A DNA stretch of 64,000 bases from Quercus robur (taxonomy: Eukaryota > Streptophyta > Magnoliopsida > Fagales > Fagaceae), in contig NC_065542.1 of the NCBI RefSeq assembly GCF_932294415.1, positions 43,055,942-43,119,941 of the forward strand, read 5' to 3'. The notes below the pieces were generated by a model. It was not told the origin of the DNA. It saw nothing but the letters and a program-made list of their open reading frames with translations, and did not search any database. A program made the position numbers and the translations under genes. This document shows positions 1-12,100 of this stretch, one piece after another; the stretch's first letter is position 1, and each line of letters begins with the position of its first letter.

Positions 1-1785
1 GGCAGAACATGAGGGAGATTATGAAATCAAAAACTAAGAGATTCAGAAACCAAAACTAAGAGCTTCAAACTAGAAAGAGGACCAGATAAAAAATATATAG
101 AAGAGAGGTCAACGCCGAAAATTCTCTCATAATTTGAGGGAACCATCCTTATTGGGAAAGCTTTATCAACTGTTACAGATTCGATCAGAATCTCACATCA
201 TTTCCCATTTTACTGACTATGTCTATATGTATTCCCGCAACAAGACAATCAGATGGTATCAGTTTCACCACAAAAAGAATAATGCTGAAACAGAAAGTTA
301 TATAGAGAACCAGGGGGATCCCTCACTTGTATGCCTTAACTGCTTTCTCAGCAGCATCATCAAGGTCATCTGCTGTAATCAACGCCAACCCACTTTCCTG
401 CAGACCAATTAGTAATGGATGTAAATAACCAAATACATTTATTCCCAATTTTATCAAAGGTGATTCTCAAGACATGAATTTCTGTCCAAGTTTGATTTCA
501 TATCAGGCTTCACGTTTACCTTCAGTGTTCTCTTCCCCTGGTCAACATTTGTGCCTTCAAGACAAACCACCACTGGTACTTTCAGCATAACCTTCAAAAA
601 AAGACCCAACAGATGTTAACTCTTCAGCAAATGGCTTGGAGGCAATAAAGTCATTAAATTAAAGTAAAGGTGAAAGAAAAGTAACAATTTAAAATGTTAT
701 GATGGTTCAATTATCACAAAGAGTCTTTGCCATCATTCCTTTTTCCATTTAATTTTTCATTAAAGGTGTCAAAAACGTTCATCTCTCTGAAATTAATTCC
801 CATGAAATACTTTTAGTAAATGTTTTACAAAATTTATTCAGAATTTATTTTCTAGCCTCTTTTGTACGCACTTTGTTTGATTGGTCTTGAACTTGGTGAC
901 TCACATCTAGTGATTCAATTCCAATGTTCATGGACTCTTTTGTCTTGTACATAATTTCTAGTCATTTTGTTTTTCTTTTGGCTAATTCATGCCTTTTTTG
1001 CACGAAATAGTTTTCTATTTTTTTCAATAAATTATTCTTACCTATCAAAAAAACATGATATATCATCAAAATATAAGAGGAAGAAAATGTAAGCATTAAA
1101 AACACAAAATGAAACAGCTTTATGGCCCAGAGGACATAGTACTAATGAGAAGGTTAACCATGTCCAAGAAAGTAGAAACCGTTGAGAATGAACCTGAGAA
1201 AATCGAACACAAACTAACCTGTTTTGCAGCATTGACAATTCCACTTGCTATTACATTACATTTCATTATTCCTCCAAAAATGTTCACTAAAATTGCTTTC
1301 ACCTTATCGTTAGAAGTCAATATTTTAAATGCCTCAACCACCTGCACCACAAAAATTAAGAATTTTAAAAATATAAATATAAATATAAAAGAAAGAGAGA
1401 TACTAAAAAGCTGTTTTCCCACAGAAAATAACAAGACATATTCATGGTAATTTAGATATGTCCAAGGACAGACTCAGAAAATGTCCATTAAACAATACAA
1501 ACAATAAAATACATTGATAGATTATCAGTTTCTTCCTTTTTTTTTTCCATAAAGAAAATGCCAATAAACAAAACATCATAAAACAACACAAACAGCATAT
1601 TGAGCAGTATTTATCATGCTATTAAAGAGCAAAGTATGTAGTGCTTCTGATTACGTAAATAAAAGACTTGAGTAGCACAATGTGCACAAAGGGTTAATGA
1701 CATATAAGCTGAAGGAAATTTATAAGAAAAAAACCTAGATGTTAATGCAGTACCTGGCCTTCAGAAGCATTCCCACCTATGTCTA

Positions 1786-1974
<189 letters not shown>

Positions 1975-4091
1975 TTAGTCTAACTTAATGCGCCTGGAAG
2001 CTTGTGTCTTTGCTGTGAGAGAGGTGTCTATTTTTACATGCATAAGATACAAAATCCAGCTTCCTCTGGTTAAAATTTCACAATTGCAGAGACAACTATC
2101 TTACCTTAAAAACAAATGAACAATCATTTCAAATATATAAATATTAAAAAAAACACACACACCTCCTGAGGATCCTCCTGTGATGGATCACGGAGAGCAA
2201 ATATCTCTTTCTGACGAAAGGCAGCATTGTCATCAAAGTTCAACTTAGCATCAGCAGCTACCAACTGCTTATCAGCAGTCTCCGCAATGGGATTGATCTA
2301 TCCAAAAACAACCATCAATTTTCAACTAAAATATCCAACAGAAAAAATAAATTATAAAAACATGCCATCATGGAAATATTGATAGCACTTCCAAAATGTA
2401 AAAGGTTATGCTCACTTCCAATAGTGTGCAGTCACACTTGCAAAATAGTTCGTATAATTTCTTCACTTGTTCAATTGAATCTTTTCTAACAGCCACCGTG
2501 GGAGCCAAGCCATCAACAACCTTTGCAGCATCTTCATCTGTAATTCCAGTAAAAACATCAATGGGAACCTATCAAAACAAACATTGCATCAGCTGCATTT
2601 CAATACAGATGGAGAGTCTGTCAATAATAATCATAAGCCATCAAAAATAAAACAGAAGGATGACCACCTTTACAATCATATCAGGGAAATTTTCGGCAAG
2701 GTCTTCAATGCTGGTTCCCCCCTTTCTACAGGCAATTATAAGCTGGGAAAATATATATATATATATATATATAAATATATTTAAAAGCATATTGCATTTA
2801 GGACCATCATGCCTAATGAGAAATAGGGGCAAAAAGTCCTACATAATGATGGACAGAAATAAAACTAATCATTCACATGATCGCATCAAATAATAAGTTA
2901 GACACTAAGTTTGAAACCATACCGGACCAGCAGTGTTACAATCCAGAGTAATAGCAAAGTACATCTCATTCACGAGTGACAACTTTTCACACAAGTACCT
3001 GTATAGGAAAAAAGAAATAAACTGATTCTCAAACAAATAAGCACTAGATAGTCCTGTATGCTTATAATACAGCATATTGACATTTGCAATGCTGAGAACC
3101 AAGACAAGGAAAAAGATATACGAAAACAAACGAATAAAGAAAAAAAAAAGATCTAAACCCAAGACATACTCTTTAAGTTCGATCCTTCTTTTTACTTATC
3201 GAAAAAAAGTTGGATCCTACTTTTTATTCTCAACACAGAAGGGAGAAGCAACAACAAATTATTCATAATTTCATATTAATCCAGATATTGTAATTAATTA
3301 TAATTTTTCTTGTGAACAATTAACAAATGGGAATATAAGACAAACACCCATCACTTTTACAGCCTGCTATGTGCCTATGTTTCATATCAATACTGAGTAA
3401 ATAATAATTACAAAAATGCTTATTGGAGTCGAATACAATTCAATGGGCTTTCAGAAACACTAGATTATTTAAATATTCGATTAGGTTATCTTTAATATGT
3501 AAGGCAGATTAAACATTAAAAAAACAAAACAAAAAAAGTATTTTTTTAATGTAGTACAAGAAAAGGCCGCAAGGCCAAATTTTGGTAGGAATTCCACAGG
3601 TTAGACCGTTTATACAACTCCTTTAGACATGTTTAATATCACCCTCATACAAGTTTAAGATGCTTAAACACTGAAACCAGAATTTAATATAAAAGTTTAA
3701 GACAAACATCATTGTTTAAGCGTCATGGTTCCTCCACAAAGTGGAGTTCCAACTTTTGTCAGTTCAAAGAAAACTATGGCAGCTCCTACATATATTTCAC
3801 CCTTATACAAGTTTGAGATGCTTAGACACTGAAACCAGAATTTAATACAAAAGTTCAAGATAAAAATCATTGTTCAGGCTTCATGTTTCCTCCATACAGT
3901 GGAGTTCAACCTACGGAAGTTCTTAGAAAACTATGGCAGTTCCTATGTATAAATTTTCTCCATTCTAATCCACAACAGAAAATGAATACTCAATAACACT
4001 TCTGGACAAGCATTAAGACATTTTATGTTGACATAGCATGGGAGAAAAACATTGAAGCTGACACTCATGGATCACTTTTCTAATTGATTAA

Positions 4092-4305
4092 GGTTGCATT
4101 TGACATTGGCTGAAAAAGGCAGCTTTTTTTACTATTTAGCTTCTTTTTTGATAAGTTACTATTTAGCTTATTTTTGCTACTATTCAGCTTATTTACTATT
4201 CATAGATCCCATTATACTATTTCAACTAGCTTTTAGCTTTATCTACAATACTTTCAACAAAAAGTTTTCAATTTAAGCTAAATATGTTGTTCCCAAACGA
4301 ACTCT
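4092..4305. mobile_element. MITE-like element, copy 1 of 3
   Basis: An AT-rich element of about 215 bp lies in intron 4 of the pseudogene. It begins GGTTGCATTTGACATTGGCT and ends near TTGTTCCCAAACGAACTC, so its ends are imperfect inverted repeats. Related copies lie at 20140-20357 (the duplicate of this one) and 38786-39005 (an independent insertion). The ends resemble the abundant non-autonomous hAT-like MITEs of plants. I could not define a target duplication. Confidence 0.65.
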
Positions 4306-5865
4306 AAGTATGCCTATAAAAACTTTCAACGGTTTCATGAGTAAACACTTTCTTTGTCAAACAAAATGTTATTTACATCCAGTCTCTTTTCATAAGCAAA
4401 CTAACTTAATCCAATAAATGAGAAAAATCAAATATATAGGGGGTGTATTGAAGCTTTTCCTGCAATTACAATACAATAATGTCTAAGAAATTTAAAAGAA
4501 AAAATAAAATCAAGGAGTAGACACTGTCTAAAGCAGTCATCCAATCATACAATAATCTGAAAAATGTTGAGGATGTTCTATGCCTTCGAAAATTTTTGAT
4601 GATTCAAATACAATATAAACACAAACACATTGGCAACAGAAGAACAGAACAACAAGCATGCACACAAAAGAAAATGGCAACACCATTGAGTCCAAGGAGA
4701 TCAATCTTGCAACTGCATACTGATTTGTTTATTCAATGAGCTTGACCATGTGTCAACTTATAAGTTCCAGATGACTAATAAAAAAATGCCTAACCTTGCT
4801 GACAACTTTGCCTTGGGGACCAGTTTGTTTGGTAACAAGAATCTGCCCAAGCATTTTCCCTGCATGGAATAAAATTACAAAATAAAGGGAATTCCATGAA
4901 AAAGGCATAAGATTTATTATGACATAAATTTCTTAAACATATAGAACAAACATTTGTTCTTTTATAGATCAATACCACTTGCTCCAGTAGTACCCAGTTA
5001 ATCCTATAAGAGCAAACTGCTAATGACACCACAACTCCCATGCAACAAAACAATGTAAGCATAAGTGATCCACTGTCTCCCTGTTACGTCGACATAAACA
5101 ACACCATCCTACCAACATGTAACCTCTCTTAATGAGATTTTCAGAGACTCACAGGTAGGTATCTTTCCTCATGCTGTTGGCCATACAAAGAAGGAGACCC
5201 TCCTAGGGCCTTAACACTCCAAATACTCTTCCAAGGAAAAAGCACTGCACAATTACTTTATTATGCATTGTAGTAAGGACAAACATTAAAGACGCCACTC
5301 CCGTTCAACTTGCAGCTCAATCTATCACAATCCTCTCTCTAAAACAAGCAATACATAGGACCATAAACTAGGAGGTTTCCAACACAACCAGGGGATGATT
5401 GTACCCACATGAAAGGATGCAATCACACATCCTTTAGACAGAGAAGGATACCTGCACAATAATAATAAAAAACTCCCTCCCCTTTCTACATGGCAAATAA
5501 AATGGGCGAGCAATTTGGCTTTATCATATCTAATAGCCTCAACGAGAGTTCATTCAATGTGAAAGTTTATCCTTAAATAGCTTATGATATTTACATGTAG
5601 TAGGAATAAAGAATATGCAATGGGGCTAATTTTCCTACTAGGGATTTGATTATTTGATCTCAAGGGCATAGTATTTGTCCAAAGAGAAAAAAAAGGTCAA
5701 GAACATGACAACAACCAAGTCTTAGTCCCAAAAAGGTCATAATCATAGTAAACACATAGTATCAATATTTGAAAGATGAAACCAAACCATTCCAATCAAT
5801 ATAACTTCAGTGTGGATTTTTCATTAATATGATTTCTGTATTACAGAAATAGACCTCATCTGGTT

Positions 5866-7383
5866 AGAACAACGGAGGAGAGTATGGAAAAGGATCGAAT
5901 TCGTGGAGAGTTAGAAAAAACAACCTTGTTAGAAGAAATCTGCTGGAGGCAGAAATCTAGGGCTCTTTTTCTTAAAGAGGGAGACAGGAGCACAAAATTT
6001 TTTCATTGTATTGCAAATTATCATAGAAGATGCAATACCATTGATAGGCTTATGGTGGATGAAGAGTTATCCACGGATCAGGGGATCATTGAGGGGTGCA
6101 TTTCTCATTTTTATAGGCAATTATACTCAGAGTACGAGGTCCACAAACCTCTTTTGGATGAGGTTGTACGTAAACTTCATTTAGTTAATTGGTCGAAGGT
6201 ATGTAGGCCAATGAAGAATGGAGGGCTAGGCATTCGGTGCTTGAGAAGGTTTAATTCTGCCTTATTAGCCAAATGGTTGTGGCGTTACGGTGTGGAGAAT
6301 GATGCCCTTTGGAGAAGGGTCTTATGGGCGAAGTATGGGAATGAGTGGGGTGGTTAGTGTACAAAATCCGTGTCTGGGGCATATGGTGTTTGTATGTGGA
6401 AGTCCATTAGAAGAGGCTGGCTGAATTTTTCTAAGTTCCTTCGGTATGATGTGGGTGATGGTACTCGTGTGAAATTTTGGGTTGATGTGTGGTGTAGGGA
6501 TCATCATCTTAAGGAGGCGTTTCTAGATTTATATAATATTAGTAGGACAAGGGATGCTTTGGTCTCTGAGGTTATGTGCTATGCAAATGGGAGAATTTTT
6601 TGGGACTTACAATTTCGCCTCTTAGTGAATGATCAAGAGTCACAATCTTTGGATTCGTGTATGGTTTTGATCTATTCCACTAAGGAGCGAGGTGTTGGTT
6701 TTGATAAACTTTGTTGAAAGCCAGCCAGCAGTCGGGGTTTCATGGTGAGTGGGTATTATCACTCCCTATCCCCCTCTACCGCCACTTCTTTCCCGTGGAA
6801 AATGATGTGGCAATCAAAAGTTCCCCCTGGGTAGCTTTTTTCTCTTGGACTGCTGCTTTAGGCAAGATTCTAACTATTGATAACCTTCGGAAGAGGCATT
6901 TTGTTGTTCTTGAGTGGTGTTTTATGTGCAAAAGGTGTGGGGAATCTGTTGATCATCTCCTCCTTCATTGTCCTTTAGCTTTTGAGATGTGGAGTATGGT
7001 CTTTTGCTTGTCTGGTATTTGTTGGGCGATGCTGCAAAGGGTAATGGATTTGTTGGAATGTTGGTCATGCAACTTCAAGCGTCATCGTAATATAGTTATA
7101 TGGAGGATGATGCCACACTGTTTGATGTGGTGTATCTGGTGGGAACGGAATGCTAGAAGTTTTGAGGGTCGCGAACGGTCCATTCTTGAGTTTAAGCCTT
7201 TTTTCCTTTTTATTCTTCTTGAATGGTGTTTAGTTTTACCTTCTTTTTCTTGTTTTTCTCTTCCTGTTTTGTTTGATCATTGTAATTTAGTTTCTTGATG
7301 TTTTTGCCTGTCTAGTACATTTCCTATGTACGGGCTGTGTTCTTCTTTAATATATATTTTCCGTTACTTATAAAAAAAAAAAA
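5866..7383 (+). mobile_element. LINE (L1-type) insertion, internally deleted and broken
   Basis: The insertion is absent from the equivalent site of the right duplicate near 21923. The first part (5884-6165) encodes the linker before reverse transcriptase, with [18 protein letters not shown]. The frame then jumps at about 6180 to the post-RT region, with [13 protein letters not shown], so the RT core is missing. A stop at 6356-6358 and a frame change near 6710 follow. The last part (6711-7298) has the zinc-knuckle-like region found at the end of plant LINE RT proteins (HCPLAFEMW) and the usual L1 C-terminus. It ends with a short poly-A. No target duplication is visible: the right copy reads CTGGTTCTAGATAAAGCC, and here CTGGTT and GATAAAGCC flank the insert. 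It lies antisense to the succinyl-CoA ligase pseudogene, in intron 3. Confidence 0.9.
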
Positions 7384-8299
7384 GATAAAGCCAAAGCAAT
7401 GACATGCAACAGAACTAGAAGCTTACTAATAACGTACTAAATACCCACTAGAGGGACAATAAAATGAGATCCCAGACAAATGAAATAAACAAAAGCAAGA
7501 ACAATAGATCACAATAAGCTAAATAATATTTAGTACCAGCTATGTCTTCAACCTGATCAGCCTTAACAATATGAACTCCACCCTTAAGACCACTTTTAAA
7601 GGTTCCCAAGCCTCTTCCACCAGCCAAAATTTGGCTTTTGACCACCAACTGTATCAAAGAATCAAAGTTAGCATCCTCCTTTCTTCACTTAAGAGTGATT
7701 GCTTAGAAGATATAGAATATGAAAGCAAACAATATCTTAAACTTCCATCAGAACCCAATCAAACAAAAAACATATTTAGGCCGCCTAATACAATTTTTTT
7801 TTTTTTTTTTTAAAAATACAACTCCATTGCATAAGTTGCTTTTCTCTTCTAAAACATAGGAGGGAAATAAAAAAGTTATATCTTCCACTCATTTCCTCAG
7901 TTCTGTCAGACACCAAAAACATGTTATTCTCTTGTTGAAAGTATAATAGAGAAAGACCCCAATGCCTGAATTACAAACAATTACCTCGTTTTCATTGGGA
8001 AATACACCCTGAATCGCCTTTCTGACTTCATCAAGAGAAGAAACCGCAACACCTTTCGGAACATTGACCCCATATTTGCCCATCAACTCAGCCCCCTGAT
8101 TTCAACAGATGCACCCAATTAGTTTTTTTTATTTTTATAAAACCCATTTAACCGCCACATCCAATCAAAATTTCCAAACAAATTTACAATCTCACAAATT
8201 CACATGCTTGAATTAGCACAAAGATCACATATTTCCCATAAAAAAAACACATACTTTCCCCACACACACACATGGACACACAGAGAGACACACATATGA

Positions 8300-9184
8300 A
8301 CTTCCGATTTTTTTCTCTACCATTCACAATTTGCCACATCACAATTGTGGTAAAGTTGTGATAAAAAAAATTTATGGTCTAGAATTTTTAAAGGAATAAT
8401 TTTAGTAAAACACACTCTGTCACCGTTATTAGCATATTGTGATTGGGCATCTATTATTATTCTGTTATGGATTTTTTTTTTCACAACTCTGCAATCTAGC
8501 ACATATAATAACCATTGTGTGTGAGAGTAGAATTATTTGCATGAAAGTAAAGCATAAGTTATCAGGAGTTATCATCAGGAACGAACGACATAGTTGAAAC
8601 TATCTTAAAAAAAAGTCATAAGTGTGAAACTATCTTAAAAAAAAGTCATAAGTGTGAACTGTTTCGGCATTGTAAAGTAACATATTTTTGGGGTGTGAAA
8701 AAACAAAACAATAGGCTTTTTTGTGTTAATATTAACATTTAATTAGGAAAAGTCTCTTTTCTTCATTTAAAACAAGGGAAATTATTATATATTTCCGGAG
8801 TATTATAAATACTTCATCCTCTCATAAGAATGATGGGTTCCATTAATTAAATTTATGGTGAGACCCATCATTCATGTAAAAGGAAAAAATACACATTTAC
8901 AAAGGAGTACTTAATAATTTTCCTTAAAACAAAAACTTGAGAGAGAGGAGAAACAAAAAAATAATTAAAACATAACGGTTTTATGGACCCATGGCCATCT
9001 GTCTCTATCTATCTGGTATCTGCAAAACCATCAGCTTAAAAAAAATACACCAATGTAGCATCAACACGTATATTGATAGAGTAGAATACTCTATAAAAAA
9101 GTTATAAAAAGAGAGAGATAACTCAGAAAGACTAAGAAAAAAAAGATTGGAAAGAAAGATATATTTTGAGAGAGAGAGAGAGAG
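8300..9184. other. Intergenic region and leader of the alcohol oxidase gene
   Basis: No coding region is seen. The stretch holds a 30-bp direct repeat at 8595-8654 and, just before the oxidase start codon, a purine-rich leader with a GA microsatellite (9168-9184). The promoter of the oxidase gene should lie here; no single TATA box stands out. Confidence 0.5.
8595..8654. repeat. 30-bp tandem direct repeat, two units
   Basis: Two identical 30-bp units start at 8595 and 8625, each beginning TGAAACTATC and ending CATAAGTG. Confidence 0.9.
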
Positions 9185-12100
9185 ATGGAGGGAAAAGAGA
9201 GCAGTACTAGTCATCCACTTTTGAGTGGGAAGAGGAAACAGGGTTGTACGTACAGCCATGGTTTCTCTGCAGGTCAGATCCAAACATTGGCTGCCATGTG
9301 TGAGGCTTGCATCCCTCCTCTTTCAATGCCATGTGATAGCATCGACAAGGACAAGGAGAACCCAGTTGACCAGAAGTCTCTTCAATCCTTTTACAGAGCT
9401 TCTGGGTCTCAACCTCCACTCCCCGATGAGGCAAGTTTGTCTTATTCTCTATATTATCCTGTCTTTGTTTTCATATTCAATAATACATCTTTTTCTTTCT
9501 ATCTATCTTTTCTTCAAAACTAATACTTCTATTCCAAGGGTGGAGCTTGCCAGTGCCACTGGACATTCCAAACCACCTCACATCAACAAAAAAACTGGGT
9601 TTGATTTGACTTCAAATCCTCCTCTCTCTCTCTCTCTCTCGTATTCTTTTTTATTTTTTTATATTCCATATTTAAACAATAAATTTCACGGCAGGAAAAT
9701 TGTGATTAGTACAGCATTATTTTTACGTGCCACCACAACCATATCACTTTAATTGTATATGAATCACAACATACTGTAACAATCTTACATGCAGCACAAA
9801 TTTTTGTAACAATTGAGATCGAAATTGTGACATGTGATACGACTTCACTGACCTCACTTTTATTATACACACATTACAAGTAGTGCTAAAATTTGTTGTG
9901 GCCTCATGATTTTATGAGTGAAGGAAGTGTTATATCTGAGATTTTTAGTCTTTGACAATATTGGTCTTCAAGTAATGAACATGTATAATATGTTCTCTCT
10001 CTATGAATGGAAAAACAGGTGGCAGAGTTGATTGTGAAGAGGTGTCTTCCATGGGCTGTGGTTTTATTGAGAATATTTCTGAAGATACTCTCGTTCAGAT
10101 TAGGGACACTATTACTTTGTGGATTTAGTTGCCTTGATTGGAGATGGCCATTTATTCTTAAGTTCTCTGATATGTCTCTGGAGAAGAGAGAAGAGAATTT
10201 CAAGAGTTGGACAAGGAAAAGGCTTCTGCTACCCTGTAGATTGGTGTTTGTCATGATTAAAATCTTCTGCTTGTATACCTTCTTTTCAAGGGTAATTCTT
10301 TTCACTCACTATGCCATGATCTCACCCTTACTCTATTTCTCTGTATTTATGTCCAATTTTTTTTTTTTTCTGGATCTTATAAACATTTAAAAAGAAAAAT
10401 AGAGCAAGAAAGTTTTGAAAATTATTGTTTTAGTGGCTTCTTTTTCTTGTTGTTGGGCTTTTAAAACAACACATAGGGGGGAAAAAAGAAGAAAAAAAAA
10501 ATCTGAAAACGCATAATTTATCTTTGAGTTTTAAAGTATATGTCAAATATCATGTTTTGAACATTAATTTCTACAAAAAGGTTTTTTGCAAACGTGTTGG
10601 CAAGTGTTTGATGTTGTTCAGCACCCGTTAAGGTTGAATTTTTTATTAATAAAATATAGTTGCTTTTTGAGAGTAGAAAAAAGCCCAACGTGACACTAAA
10701 GTGTCAGTCAAGAAAAAAAAAAAATGGGCATTTTACAACAGAACCAAAATACCCTTTTAAGTTCTTTCATCTCCCTTTCCTCAGCTGGTACTTTTCTCAG
10801 CCGGTACTTTTTGAGTTTTTTCATTTTTTTTTTCAGATCTACAAAAACCACCATCCAAATACCCAAATTTCAAACCCAAGCCAAATTTTCAAGCTTTTCA
10901 CGTTCCAAATTGAACCCATTCACCAAAGCAACCCAGATACAACCAAAAACAAAGGAAGGAAAAGTAGAACCAAAGGCCGAAAGAGTGAGAGACCAAGAGA
11001 GAAGGAGGAGTGAGAAGGGAAGAAGAGAGAGAAGGGAATTTTTGTAACAAAATTAACTTTTCAAAAATGTTTCTTTTTCTTCAATAAATGTGAATCCACC
11101 TGTAATTTACTTATTATTTAATTCTTTCTGCACCCGGACCCATTACTGTGACAAGACAACTGTGTTTATTCATTTTTGTGAACATGTCTCATTACTGTTG
11201 TCATGTTATTATTGGTTGTGGTTTTGAGAATAATGGAGGAAGCAGAAGACAGAATTAACTTCCTGGGTGTGGCATACCTACCTTATTACTGATGTATGGT
11301 TGGGCGTTGCGATTTGCAGTTTCTGCATTATTGCCTCAAACCTACTACATTTCTTAACCACCAAATTTATTTGTGTCATACTCTTATAACTGTTTTGAAA
11401 TGAGATATTGGAAAACTTCAGTGTCAACTTTGATCTCTATTTTGACTTATAAAAAAGGTTTGAATGCCTTTTCGTTTTTCTTTTTTAATTTCTCTCTTTT
11501 CAATTTCTTTTTATTTTCAAAAAATCAGCTTAGCGAAGACTTCATTCTGAACTCTAATTTTTTTAAGAACCATCTTATGAGTCTTTTTTTTTTTTTTTTT
11601 TGGAATGTTATATTCGTTTCCTAAATGACCTCTATAAAATAAACAGGAGACAAAAATATGATATTTTCAAAGAAACTAAGCATGATCTAGCAAGTTTCCC
11701 TAGTTATCTAAGGGCTGAGAGGAGATTCATATGTTCTTTTATTTATGTCAGATTTTAAATATTTCATACTAAGACATCGGATAATTTTAGGTATATCCAG
11801 GGGCGGCCCAACATAATTTGGGGCCTAAGGCGAAAAATTTATGTGGGGCCTTTAATATATAAATATTAATTAAACAAAATTATTTAATACTAATCAAATT
11901 AAGGTTAATTTGATACATTAAATACATAAATAATACCAACTGGACTAATGTTAATTTCATATAGTGAATTGAATATCATAGTTGAATTATAAATATTAAT
12001 AAAAAGAAATAAAAATATATTGCGATTGAAAAAGATACTTTATTTTGGATATAAGACGATGCATAGTTAAATAAAGTTGTAATCTAATTTTTAATTTTAT

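Noticed and set aside
10660-11047. Two overlapping 107-117-residue open frames in intron 2 of the alcohol oxidase gene
   Set aside because: Basic, low-complexity translations of AT/GA-rich sequence with no domain; likely repeat-derived.
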